Shown here one piece after another: positions 35,377-43,641 of a stretch of 64,000 nt of DNA. A program made the position numbers and the translations under genes. The DNA is taken from the NCBI GenBank assembly GCA_023386585.1, contig JAEWJM010000025.1, positions 1 to 64,000 on the forward strand. The letters run 5' to 3'. Every line of letters begins with the position of its first letter. The stretch's first letter is position 1. The DNA is from Bacteroidota bacterium. GTDB lineage: Bacteria > Bacteroidota > Bacteroidia > Flavobacteriales > Flavobacteriaceae. Under the pieces are notes generated by a model. It was not told where the DNA came from and did not search any database. It saw only the letters and a list, made by a program, of their open reading frames with translations.

Positions 35377-37473
35377 TTAGTAATTGAACTTGGTGCGGTT
35401 GTCCTCAATGTCGGCGTTCGCCTTCAACGCAGGAATCACCCTGTTGCTGTCGCTGGACTTCATCGCTTTAATCTTATTGACATATTGCGCGTGGTCTTTG
35501 ATAACCGGTGCTTTTGTAAGAGCAGTAGCCTGTACAACGTAGACTCCGGAATTGCCATCGATTGGCGAAGAAAGTTTTCCGGTTCCAAGCGCGATTGCAG
35601 TACCAACAACTTTCGGCTCTGCACCAAGGTTCGGGAGAACTGCATTCTCGACAGTAAGATCGGCAGCTTGCTGAACAGCGACTCCCGCAGCTTTGGCAAT
35701 TGCGTCAAGCGATCCGCCTTTCATTTTCGCTTTCAGGATTTCCGCCTTTTTCTTGTTTTTCAGGATTGGCTCGATCATCGTGCGCGCATCAGAAATTGCC
35801 ATCAGTCCTTCTTCATCTATTTGCTTCAGCTTCACTATCACATTTCCGACGTTGGCGATTTCAAACCTTTTCACGTCACCAACTTTGGTATCTTTTTCAA
35901 AAGCCCAACGAACGATTTGCCTTTGATTTCCTGCTGCCCCGACAGTTTCGTCCATGGCTTTAACTTTCACAGGATCGCTCACCTTCAGGTTTGCAGCCTT
36001 CGCGACTTTATCAAAATCCTGATCGTTGGCGTCCATTTCCAATTTCACCGCTTTTGTATAAGCTTTGTCGGAAGTTGCCTCAGAAGCTTCGACTTTCTGT
36101 GCCACAGTTGCCAATTTAATCGCATCCTGCTTGTCGGTAATATTAATAATGTGGAACCCGAAATCAGTTTCTACCATGCCGATCTTTCCAACCGGATTGT
36201 TAAATACGAAATCATTGAATGGCTTCACCATCTGGCCAGGGCTGAAATACCCGAGGTCACCACCTTGCTGTGCAGAAGAATCGTCAGAGTTGGTCAGCGC
36301 AAGCATCATAAAGCTTTGCGGGTTGGCAAGCGCCTGTGCGAGCAATGACTCGGCTTTGGCTTTCGCCTGCTCTTTTGTGCGCTTTTCCCTTTTGTTCGGA
36401 ACCTGCGTTCCTTCGTAGCTGATCAAAATGTGGCTTGCCTTTGCACTTGCTCCGGCTTTGCGTCCAATCAGTTTGGAAATACAGAGATAATTTCCGCGCA
36501 TGTAAGGTCCGTAAACCTGGCCTTCCGCCAAATTGAACAGCGCATCAGCGTGCTCGGCCGGAAGATCTTTTTTCGCTACGTAAGAGGAATCAAACGGGAC
36601 ATCTGAATTTTCATTTACGAAGTCGGCAATGTCCTTTGTATCGCGGAATCCCGGAAGGGTATCGTTTTTACCCGTCGCTTTGTCATAAACCACGCGGCCG
36701 GACAACAACGACGTGATTTTATTTTTGATTTCTGCTTCGTCTTCAGGAGATGCTTTATCTTCAAGGATTACATACTGCAGTTCGCGGGTTTCGTCAGATT
36801 TATATTTCTTTTCGTTCTTCTTCATGTATGCGGTGATTTCGTCATCCGAAATTTTCACTTCGCTGTCTTTTACCGATGAATACGGCGCAGCCACATAATT
36901 GAAAGAAACTTTATCCGATTCGAGATGGTATTTCAGCTTGCCTTCCATATCGGTAGTGAAGATTCCACCTTTAACCATGGAGTTGTAGATCATATAGGTC
37001 GCATTCAGCGAAGCGTCTTTTTCACGCTCTTTCAACGCTTGTGCCTGAGCGGGATTTGTACGGAAGAACTCCTTGAACTTTGCAGGATCGAACGCGCCGG
37101 CAGCATTTTTAAACATTGGATTTTGGCCGATGTTCGGATCATTCTTAAAGGTTTCCATAATATGGTTCTCGCCAACACGAATTCCGAGTTTATCAAATTC
37201 AGCCGTTAGCAACGCTATCGCAACTTCCTGTTCCCAAACACGATTAACCGCCTGGGTCGACGTCATTCCCTGCCCGCTTTTTTCGACATTGCTGACTTTC
37301 ACGCGGAAATCTTCATAAGCGATGTCTTTGCCATTGATGGTTCCGACATACTTTGAAGTCTGGTTAAAACCACCGTGGTTGAAAAGGTCGCCAATGATGA
37401 ATGCCAACAAGCAAAATCCGATTACAAGTATCAGCAGCAGTGAGCGTTGTCTGATTTTAGATAAAACCGCCAT
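35377..37473 (-). CDS. PpiD/SurA-like periplasmic peptidyl-prolyl isomerase
   Basis: This 698-residue membrane-anchored folding factor has one N-terminal helix (LLLILVIGFCLLAFIIGDLF), a SurA_N-like chaperone region (GTINGKDIAYEDFRVKV to about residue 200), a parvulin (PpiC) domain (about 340-445) with ASHILISYEG, GGDLGYFSPGQMVKPFNDFVF and ETDFGFHIINI, and a long C-terminal helical and second parvulin-like part. It should help outer-membrane and secreted proteins fold at the periplasmic face. It lies downstream of the coaX-lptC unit, but a terminator at 37552-37578 separates them. Confidence 0.9.
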   Translation of the reverse strand: MAVLSKIRQRSLLLILVIGFCLLAFIIGDLFNHGGFNQTSKYVGTINGKDIAYEDFRVKVSNVEKSGQGMTSTQAVNRVWEQEVAIALLTAEFDKLGIRVGENHIMETFKNDPNIGQNPMFKNAAGAFDPAKFKEFFRTNPAQAQALKEREKDASLNATYMIYNSMVKGGIFTTDMEGKLKYHLESDKVSFNYVAAPYSSVKDSEVKISDDEITAYMKKNEKKYKSDETRELQYVILEDKASPEDEAEIKNKITSLLSGRVVYDKATGKNDTLPGFRDTKDIADFVNENSDVPFDSSYVAKKDLPAEHADALFNLAEGQVYGPYMRGNYLCISKLIGRKAGASAKASHILISYEGTQVPNKREKRTKEQAKAKAESLLAQALANPQSFMMLALTNSDDSSAQQGGDLGYFSPGQMVKPFNDFVFNNPVGKIGMVETDFGFHIINITDKQDAIKLATVAQKVEASEATSDKAYTKAVKLEMDANDQDFDKVAKAANLKVSDPVKVKAMDETVGAAGNQRQIVRWAFEKDTKVGDVKRFEIANVGNVIVKLKQIDEEGLMAISDARTMIEPILKNKKKAEILKAKMKGGSLDAIAKAAGVAVQQAADLTVENAVLPNLGAEPKVVGTAIALGTGKLSSPIDGNSGVYVVQATALTKAPVIKDHAQYVNKIKAMKSSDSNRVIPALKANADIEDNRTKFNY

Positions 37474-37551
37474 TTTATAGAGTAAATTTTAATTTCAGTT
37501 TGCGAAAATACAATTACTTCTGTAATAATTGCATCCACGGAATTATATTTT

Positions 37552-37578
37552 GAAAAAAAGTCGTATTTTTTGAATACG
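37552..37578 (-). terminator. Terminator at the end of the coaX-lptC operon
   Basis: The minus strand reads CGTATT, a 5-base loop and AATACG, then AC and seven T residues. It stands 21 bases after the stop of the 64-residue membrane protein gene and about 79 bases before the PpiD-like start. Confidence 0.65.
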
Positions 37579-37598
37579 CAACAAAGCCGTTACCGTTA

Positions 37599-37793
37599 TT
37601 AGTTTCCCTTGCGCCGCGATTCAAATTTTTTGGCAAAGTGCCTTCTGAAGAAAAACAGGAAAATCGCAAAAAACGCAATGATGAAACTCAGCCAGTAGCC
37701 GCCCTCTGGATCTTTGAGTTTTGTGATTCCATCGTAGACAAAAAAGAGCCCGGCAAGAAGGTAAACGTAGGGTGTATATTTAAGGTAGCTCAT
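37599..37793 (-). CDS. Small two-helix membrane protein
   Basis: The 64-residue product has two hydrophobic segments (YVYLLAGLFFVYDGI and WLSFIIAFFAIFLFFF) and a basic C-terminal tail (RRHFAKKFESRRKGN). No family is recognised. It lies seven bases after lptC in the same direction and ends the coaX operon, so it is almost certainly real and co-transcribed. A link to lipopolysaccharide export or the envelope is inferred from position only. Confidence 0.7.
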   Translation of the reverse strand: MSYLKYTPYVYLLAGLFFVYDGITKLKDPEGGYWLSFIIAFFAIFLFFFRRHFAKKFESRRKGN

Positions 37794-37799
37794 AATTAT

Positions 37800-38342
37800 T
37801 TAGTCAGGCTTGGCGATCAGGCCGCTGATTTCCTGTGAATTCACAATCCGGAAATCCTTGCTGAAATCGATTCCCTTACCATAGGAAACGCCTTTTGGAT
37901 CGGTAAATTTAAAATTTTTCTCGGTATAAAACCATTCATTTTTCTGGTCAAAATAAAGCTGCTCGGTTTCCATCAGCTGACCAAACTCATTTGATATCCT
38001 GACATTACCCTGCAAATCGATGATGTCGGTTCCTTTATACGAAACGGCGTAGTTTGACCGGACAAAAGTCTTTTTGCCATTTGCATCGAAAATTGTCACT
38101 TCGATTCCTTTTGGAAATTCGGTAAACGGGAATTCGACCGTCGCATAATCGAGCATTTTCGGACTCACCAAAATCGATTTGATCCGGCCGGAATCGGTGT
38201 ATTTGAGATTAAAATCCTCGGCTTCGCCACTGGGCGTAAACTCGGCATAACCGCTTTTTTGGACTTCCTTCAGGTTGCTTTCACAAGATGCAGAAAGTCC
38301 TGCGGCAAGAACCAAAATCGCTATTTGAAATGGACGAATCAT
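37800..38342 (-). CDS. lptC: LPS export protein LptC (lipoprotein form)
   Basis: LptC bridges the inner-membrane LptBFG transporter and periplasmic LptA in lipopolysaccharide export. The 180-residue product starts with a lipoprotein signal (IAILVLAAGLSASC, cysteine about residue 20), where E. coli LptC has a plain membrane anchor. It continues with beta-strand segments typical of the OstA/LptC fold (IKSILVSPKMLDYATVEFPF, GNVRISNEFGQLMETEQLYFD). The ATG at 38342 overlaps the stop of the TPR gene (ATGA); an upstream ATG at 38372 would extend well into that gene. Confidence 0.85.
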   Translation of the reverse strand: MIRPFQIAILVLAAGLSASCESNLKEVQKSGYAEFTPSGEAEDFNLKYTDSGRIKSILVSPKMLDYATVEFPFTEFPKGIEVTIFDANGKKTFVRSNYAVSYKGTDIIDLQGNVRISNEFGQLMETEQLYFDQKNEWFYTEKNFKFTDPKGVSYGKGIDFSKDFRIVNSQEISGLIAKPD

Positions 38343-39607
38343 TTGGGAATTGTAATCGATTCGTTGATCCAACAGCCGTATTTAACTTCCTTTCCGCCTT
38401 TTTTCGAGCGCTTAATTTCGTCTTTTGTAGGTACGTTTTTCAGGAAGGATTTTTCAAGAGACTGCGCAGCTGGCAAAATGGCCTTGTCGACTTCACCCGC
38501 TTTCTTCGCTGTTTTGGCTGCCAGGAAGAAAATTGCCTTTTTGTCAAATTCGTCAGTCGAGCAATCCTTGCCTCCTACCGCATACAACTGCGCCAATTGA
38601 AGGTAGGCTTTTCCCATTGCCGGATCTGAAGCAAGCGCTTTTTTCAGGAATGAAGCGGACTGAGGCTTATTTCCTGACAAAAGGACGGCGATTTCGTAAT
38701 AGGTTTGCGCCTTTTCGACTGGATTCTTCTGCAGCTCTGCGCCCATTGACAAGTATTCAACAGCCTTTGCTTGCTGGCGGTTGCGCATCAATGCTTTTCC
38801 ATACGCCAGATCCGATTCGGCACCCGGCTGAAGTTTTTGCCACTGTTCTGTTATCTGCAGGAAAATCGGGGAAGAAGTACAACGCGATTCTGCAAGTCCA
38901 CCGGCTGCTGACGAAAGCCAGACCACATTTTCCTTGTTCTTTTCGTAATTCCGTTCGTAAATCGACCCTAAGCGATCGCATGTCAGCAAAGGCGAAATCA
39001 ATGCATTGATTCCCGACATCGCCGAAGAATAGTCAACCGATTTTTCAGGAAATTTATTTTTGAGATTTACTACCTGCGAACTTATGCGGTCGCGTATCGA
39101 AATAAGTTCTTCATCGGTCAGGTTTCCCGCTTTTTGCTTTTTGAACGAAAGGTCGAAATAAGTGTAAAGCGCGCGCGCATCGCTAAAAGCTGCCGGAGAG
39201 TTGTTGAAAGTTTGGTCGAGCAACTTGTACGTTTCTTCCGAGTCAAGAAGCTGGCGGCTGTAAAGCAGCATTGCTTTTTTTACCTGGTTTCCGTTTTCGT
39301 TCCCAGGGAAATAAAGGTCGTTGTTGTTGTAAAAAGTCGCAAGAGCATCGGCTGCAGCCCGCTTTTCATCGGGAGATTTCGCGAGGTCAAGTTTGTATAG
39401 CAGTACCGTTTCACCAACAGGATAAAATGCCGGAGCTTCCTTCGCACAATCCTGCGATTTATCAAAAAGCAAAACCGCATCAGGCATTTGCTTTCCGGTA
39501 ATAAAAGCGTCTATTTTTTTTGCTTGTTCGGCACAGTCGGCGGATTGCGCAACCGCCCGGAGGCAACAGAGTCCGGCGATCAGAAAGAGCCTTATTTTTG
39601 TCACCAT
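38339..39607 (-). CDS. Secreted TPR-repeat protein
   Basis: This 422-residue protein has a signal peptide (MVTKIRLFLIAGLCCLRAVAQ) and a mostly helical body with tetratricopeptide-like repeats, clearest near the C-terminus (AYGKALMRNRQQAKAVEYL, QTYYEIAVLLSGNKPQSA, GKAYLQLAQLYAVGG). It is probably periplasmic and a protein-protein adaptor; the partner is unknown. It lies between a barrel protein gene and lptC in a tight operon, which suggests an envelope-assembly role, but this is inference. Confidence 0.75.
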   Translation of the reverse strand: MVTKIRLFLIAGLCCLRAVAQSADCAEQAKKIDAFITGKQMPDAVLLFDKSQDCAKEAPAFYPVGETVLLYKLDLAKSPDEKRAAADALATFYNNNDLYFPGNENGNQVKKAMLLYSRQLLDSEETYKLLDQTFNNSPAAFSDARALYTYFDLSFKKQKAGNLTDEELISIRDRISSQVVNLKNKFPEKSVDYSSAMSGINALISPLLTCDRLGSIYERNYEKNKENVVWLSSAAGGLAESRCTSSPIFLQITEQWQKLQPGAESDLAYGKALMRNRQQAKAVEYLSMGAELQKNPVEKAQTYYEIAVLLSGNKPQSASFLKKALASDPAMGKAYLQLAQLYAVGGKDCSTDEFDKKAIFFLAAKTAKKAGEVDKAILPAAQSLEKSFLKNVPTKDEIKRSKKGGKEVKYGCWINESITIPK

Positions 39608-39624
39608 GGCAAGGAAATTAAATT

Positions 39625-40875
39625 TTAATCAAAGCGTCTTTTTACGAACCAACGGTCATTAAACGACAACGAGAGCGAGAAGCTTGCATAGTTTTCCTGC
39701 AGCAGCCCGTAGCTTGTCGTTCCGCGTTTACCGTATTCAAAACTGGCGTTGATGCTAGAGAAGAAACCGCCAAGCGGAAGTCCGAGGCCGGCTGTAACAG
39801 CGTAGTCCTTTATCGATTGATCATTGAGAACGAGCCCTGTATTTTCGTATCGGAAACCTGCGCGGTAAGTGATCCTGCTGAAATAGCTGGAGAATGAGTT
39901 ATAGTTCGGGATGTAAAATCCGCCAATTGCATATCGTACCGAGTTTTCGAATTCCGAATTTTCAATATCAGCAAACCGGTTGTCGAGATCCTGATTGTGT
40001 ATCGTCGTAATCTCGGCAGCAAGCATCCATTTATTGTCCTGTCCAATTCCGGTTCCGAAAGTGAATTTTGCGGGGATTTTCGACTTCGTGTCGGCAACAG
40101 GCACATCTTCTTCATCCACGGGACGTATTCCGCCGGTAGCCAGGAATTGCACGGTGGCGATCTTTCTTGTATTGCCCAGTGAAAGGGTCGTGGGTGTACT
40201 GAAAGCAGCGCTTGCAAAATAAGAAAGCTTTGAGTTCAATTTATTTCGATAGGAAATTCCGGTGCTCAATCCGGCACCATTGATGGCCGATTCATTGCTT
40301 TCGCGTGTTCCCAGCTGGACATCGGTTATTGAATACACAGCATCGGTTTCAATGTTTCCGAAGTAATAATCGAATTCGGCGCCGATGTGCAAGTGCTTGC
40401 TGATTTCATAGCCGGCTCCAAAGAAAACCTTGTTAATTCCGCCCGTTCCGGTATATTTCCGTGAAATCGGATCTTCGGCCGTAGCGGCAGTTTTTATTTT
40501 ATAACCCACGGAAGTGAACGGCATAAGGCCGAATCCCGCGCCAAATTTCCCTATCGGAAAAGCGACTGCCAGATAATCCAGCGTTGTGCGCCTTGCTTTC
40601 GATTCTTCGGCTGCCGATTGCAATTTTGTGGTTTGATATGTGGCACCGACGGTAAAGGTCGTAAATTTCAGCTGTGAGTAAAAAGATGGATTCTGAAGAT
40701 TCAGGTGAATACTGTCGGGAATGGAAGAAATGCCTCCTATTGCGCGATTTTCCGCCGTTCCTTTGAACCTGCTTTCTCCGATTCCGTAAAAAGAATAAGG
40801 TGATGATGTGCCTTCCTGTGCTGAAGCTATCAAAACGAAAAGCATGCAGCTTACCAGGACGAGTCTTTTGATCAT
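39625..40875 (-). CDS. Outer-membrane beta-barrel protein (FadL/OmpP1-like fold)
   Basis: This 416-residue exported protein has a signal peptide (LVLVSCMLFVLIASAQ) and a long run of alternating strands of the type GAGFGLMPFTSVGYKI, KVFFGAGYEISKHLHIGAEFDYYFG and TAGLGLPLGGFFSSINASFEYG, ending in a terminal aromatic strand before WFVKRRFD. The N-terminal plug-like segment YSFYGIGESRFKGTAENRAIGG resembles flavobacterial FadL/PorV-like proteins of unknown substrate. It overlaps the coaX stop by four bases (ATGA), so it is translated with coaX. Confidence 0.75.
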   Translation of the reverse strand: MIKRLVLVSCMLFVLIASAQEGTSSPYSFYGIGESRFKGTAENRAIGGISSIPDSIHLNLQNPSFYSQLKFTTFTVGATYQTTKLQSAAEESKARRTTLDYLAVAFPIGKFGAGFGLMPFTSVGYKIKTAATAEDPISRKYTGTGGINKVFFGAGYEISKHLHIGAEFDYYFGNIETDAVYSITDVQLGTRESNESAINGAGLSTGISYRNKLNSKLSYFASAAFSTPTTLSLGNTRKIATVQFLATGGIRPVDEEDVPVADTKSKIPAKFTFGTGIGQDNKWMLAAEITTIHNQDLDNRFADIENSEFENSVRYAIGGFYIPNYNSFSSYFSRITYRAGFRYENTGLVLNDQSIKDYAVTAGLGLPLGGFFSSINASFEYGKRGTTSYGLLQENYASFSLSLSFNDRWFVKRRFD

Positions 40876-41591
40876 TTGTTGATTTTGTAGTGAAAAATTC
40901 TGTTCAGGCTTTCCAGCAGGAAATTAGAATGGGCAAATATGGTATTTTTTAATCTCTCAGCCAAAAATTCTGAATCGCCCCCAGTTAAAATTATTATAAA
41001 GTTTGGATAGTCAGCGCGGTATCTTTCAATGAATCCGTCAATTTCTGCAGTGAGTCCGTTTACCACACCTGAATGTATCGAAGCGTTTGTTGAATTACCT
41101 ATATAATGCGCAGGATTTTCCCGATCCAGCAGGGGCAGCCTTGCGGTGTAATGGTTCAACGCCCGGTACCTCAACAATAGCCCGGGAGAAATTGCGCCGC
41201 CATGATAATTGTCTTCGTCATCAATAAAATCATAAGTAACGCAGGTTCCGGCATCAATAACCAGGCGGTTTGCTGCAGGAAACTGAAGCGTTGCACCCGC
41301 GGCAAGGACAATCCGATCTGCGCCCAATGTTTCCGGCGTTGCATAGCAATTCCTGAAAGGCATCGGCCAATTGGAATCTATCATGTACAATTTAACGTGC
41401 GAAGGCAATTCAAACTTTAAATTTCCAACCGAGGCGGCCACGGCATTTTCGATGTTTGAAAACTTTTTCAGGATGGAGTTCAGCGTCGATTGGGCAGCCG
41501 AAGCGTCGAAAACAAAAAGCTCTAAAAGCGTACTTTCTTCAAAGACAGCAGCTTTGATGCGGGTATTTCCAATGTCGATTGCCAGAAGCAT
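40872..41591 (-). CDS. coaX: Type III pantothenate kinase
   Basis: CoaX phosphorylates pantothenate, the first step of coenzyme A synthesis. It belongs to the ASKHA fold and needs a monovalent cation. The 239 residues have the phosphate loop MLLAIDIGNTRIKAAVF, the family segments TLGADRIVLAAGA and VIDAGTCVTYDFID with GGAISPGLLLR, and the C-terminal ILTGGDSEFLA. The length is slightly short of the roughly 250 residues usual. It leads the envelope operon; a weak promoter lies at 41610-41636. Confidence 0.94.
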   Translation of the reverse strand: MLLAIDIGNTRIKAAVFEESTLLELFVFDASAAQSTLNSILKKFSNIENAVAASVGNLKFELPSHVKLYMIDSNWPMPFRNCYATPETLGADRIVLAAGATLQFPAANRLVIDAGTCVTYDFIDDEDNYHGGAISPGLLLRYRALNHYTARLPLLDRENPAHYIGNSTNASIHSGVVNGLTAEIDGFIERYRADYPNFIIILTGGDSEFLAERLKNTIFAHSNFLLESLNRIFHYKINK

Positions 41592-41609
41592 AAAACGCCT
41601 TTAATGGCG

Positions 41610-41636
41610 CGAAGGTACGAAACCATTTTTTTTCAA
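41610..41636 (-). promoter_or_regulatory. Candidate promoter of the coaX operon
   Basis: The minus strand reads TTG (41634-41636), a 16-base spacer, then TACCTTCG, one base off TAnnTTTG. It ends 18 bases before the coaX ATG. The divergent tRNA promoter starts only a few bases away. Confidence 0.4.
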
Positions 41637-41643
41637 TTTTTGT

Positions 41644-41674
41644 TTTGGATAAATTAAAATTGCTTCTATATTTG
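41644..41674 (+). promoter_or_regulatory. Full Bacteroidota promoter of tRNA-Phe
   Basis: TTTG at 41644-41647 (-33 box), a 19-base spacer, then TATATTTG at 41667-41674 (-7 box), with the tRNA starting 16 bases later. This is the best promoter match in the window, with both consensus boxes and correct spacing. Confidence 0.8.
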
Positions 41675-41689
41675 CACCCCGTTAACAAC

Positions 41690-41762
41690 GGTACCTTAGC
41701 TCAGTTGGTAGAGCAATGGACTGAAAATCCATGTGTCCCTGGTTCGATTCCTGGAGGTACCA
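41690..41762 (+). tRNA. tRNA-Phe (GAA)
   Basis: A 73-base cloverleaf reads from the acceptor GGTACCT / AGGTACC with discriminator A. The D arm is GCTC...GAGC, and the anticodon stem ATGGA/TCCAT holds loop CTGAAAA with anticodon GAA (phenylalanine). The T loop is TTCGATT. The T stem CCTGG / CCTGG pairs at four of five positions, leaving a U-U mismatch in the middle. CCA is not encoded. Confidence 0.95.
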
Positions 41763-41767
41763 CAAAC

Positions 41768-41799
41768 AAGCCGCATTCGATGAGATTGCGGCTTTTTTA
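41768..41799 (+). terminator. Rho-independent terminator after tRNA-Phe
   Basis: Stem AAGCCGCA / TGCGGCTT with an 11-base loop is followed by a T-run, six bases after the tRNA 3' end. Confidence 0.85.
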
Positions 41800-42032
41800 T
41801 TTCCATTGGTTATTTAATCCCGAATAATTTTCTTCGTTTCGCTCCACTTATCCTAACATTAACGTTTACTCACACATGCAATTCAGGCAGCGCGCTGATC
41901 TGCACACAAAAATTACCTGCACAATTTTTTTTGTGGCCACGCGATTTGTGACAACGCCATAATCCTATAAAATTGTTAATCTGATCGTAGCTCCATCAAT
42001 TATCGGTATATTTAATAGGAAAATCTGCACCT
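41800..42032. other. Non-coding gap before the AsmA-like gene
   Basis: About 230 bases with no supported gene. A TATATTTA (about 42006-42013), one base off the -7 consensus, may serve the downstream gene. I see no repeat or RNA structure I can defend. Confidence 0.4.
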
Positions 42033-43589
42033 ATGAAATTGATGCGAAAATTCCTGTATGTCCTTGTCGCATTGATCGTTGTGGTCGTTTTGCTGAACGT
42101 GGGATTGAATTTTTGGATCGAAAGGCAGCTGCCGCGGATCATTCGTCAAAACAACGAATCGCCGTACAATATTACCTACGATAAACTCGAATTCTCAATT
42201 CCCGACCGAAGCATCGATGCCACTGGGATTGTTGTCGTTCCTAAAAATTCACTTGACATAAAGAAAAATCAACCCGGAATCTATGCAAAAGTTCAGTCGC
42301 TGCATGTGAGCGATTTCGGGATTTGGGATATCGTGTTCCGGAGCAAGCTGAGGGCGAAGTCAATCACAATCGAAAGTCCGGAAGCAACCATTTTCAAGGG
42401 AAAAGTCGCAGACGATCACAAGAAAAGTTTTGGCGGTGAGATAGCTGAGCCATTCAGCAAAATAGTTTACGTGTCGAAGGTCAACATCAACCGCGGCAAC
42501 GTTCGGATGGCAACGGTCAACAATACCACCTTGCTGAAAGTGAAAAACCTGAATTTGAGCGTCGACGGAATATTGATGACCGACGAAACGCTGGCGCGGA
42601 AGATTCCGATCAGCTATGCTAGCTATTCTATGCGTAGCGATTCGTTGTTCTATCGGATAAACCGGTTTTATCAGGTATCGGGCGATCACTTTTTCGCCAC
42701 CGATTCTTCATTGGCGCTTGCCAACATCCGACTTATTCCAACTTATTCAAGAAAAGGATTTGCCAGCGTAATTCCGGTTGAAAAAGATCTGTATACTGTC
42801 AGCATCAAAAATATGATCGTTTCAAAACTGAATTGGGGTTACAGGAAAAATTTGTTGTTCGTTCACGGCAATAAGTTGCTGCTGGACGGGATTGACGCGA
42901 ACGTATACCGCGCGAAAATGCCAAAAGACGACATGCGGGAACGAAAACTTTTCAGTCGGATGCTGCGTGAACTCGACTTTGATCTGAAGCTTGATACGCT
43001 TCACATCAGGAATTCGGCAATTGCTTACGAGGAAGAAAAGGATTTTGACAATGGTGCGGGAAAAGTCCTATTCACGCATTTCAATGCTTGGGCGCGGCAT
43101 GTTAGCAGTGGTTTGGGGCGAAAAAAAATGCCCGATGTCCAGATTCACGTCAACTGCCGGTTCATGGACGTTTCTCCCATGAAAACCGATTGGTCGTTCA
43201 ACGTACTCGACCGGAACGACAGGTTTCATATAAAGGGCAGCATTTTACATTTTCCCGCGGAGCGGCTTGCACCGTTTACCAAGCCGTATAGCAATACGAT
43301 CGTTGAAGGCGACCTGGATGAAGTCTATTTTGACTTTTTCGGCGACAGCAACAAATCTCGCGGAAAATTCGGGATTAACTACGACGACCTGAAAATGAAA
43401 ATCTACAAGAAGAACGACCGGAAGAAGAAAAACAAATTGCTCAGCGCCATTGTCAATCTCTTTGTCAAAAACGACTCAAAAGACCGAGTCAAGGTAACCG
43501 ATATTGACGTAGACCGCATCAAGAACAAGTCATTCTTCAACCTTTTGTGGCTGAGCGCACGAGACGGCCTCAAAAAAATACTGCTATAA
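42033..43589 (+). CDS. AsmA/TamB-like membrane-anchored periplasmic protein
   Basis: This 518-residue protein has a single N-terminal membrane helix (LYVLVALIVVVVLLNVGLNF) followed by a long, mostly beta-strand periplasmic part. Segments such as ITYDKLEFSIPDRSIDATGI, LRAKSITIESPEATIFKG and GDLDEVYFDFFGDSNKSRGKFG resemble the repeated-strand pattern of AsmA/DUF748-type proteins, a family linked to phospholipid or envelope transport. I do not recognise a precise orthologue. The ATG at 42033 or 42042 could start it. It is monocistronic, with a terminator facing the convergent amylase. Confidence 0.6.
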   Translation: MKLMRKFLYVLVALIVVVVLLNVGLNFWIERQLPRIIRQNNESPYNITYDKLEFSIPDRSIDATGIVVVPKNSLDIKKNQPGIYAKVQSLHVSDFGIWDIVFRSKLRAKSITIESPEATIFKGKVADDHKKSFGGEIAEPFSKIVYVSKVNINRGNVRMATVNNTTLLKVKNLNLSVDGILMTDETLARKIPISYASYSMRSDSLFYRINRFYQVSGDHFFATDSSLALANIRLIPTYSRKGFASVIPVEKDLYTVSIKNMIVSKLNWGYRKNLLFVHGNKLLLDGIDANVYRAKMPKDDMRERKLFSRMLRELDFDLKLDTLHIRNSAIAYEEEKDFDNGAGKVLFTHFNAWARHVSSGLGRKKMPDVQIHVNCRFMDVSPMKTDWSFNVLDRNDRFHIKGSILHFPAERLAPFTKPYSNTIVEGDLDEVYFDFFGDSNKSRGKFGINYDDLKMKIYKKNDRKKKNKLLSAIVNLFVKNDSKDRVKVTDIDVDRIKNKSFFNLLWLSARDGLKKILL

Positions 43590-43617
43590 AAAAAGCCTCT
43601 CTTTTCAGAAAGGCCTT
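43589..43617 (-). terminator. Terminator at the 3' end of the amylase gene
   Basis: On the minus strand AAG(G)CCT with inner TC/GA pairs forms an imperfect stem with one bulge, followed by seven T residues. It lies between the convergent AsmA-like and amylase genes and may also act weakly in the plus direction. Confidence 0.65.
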
Positions 43618-43641
43618 CAATTAAATAAACTCGTTAGACAA

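Noticed and set aside
35485..36348. Open frame of about 290 codons antisense to the PpiD-like gene
   Set aside because: The PpiD-like reading has a membrane anchor and parvulin motifs; the antisense product is rich in Cys, Phe, His and Arg without any motif.
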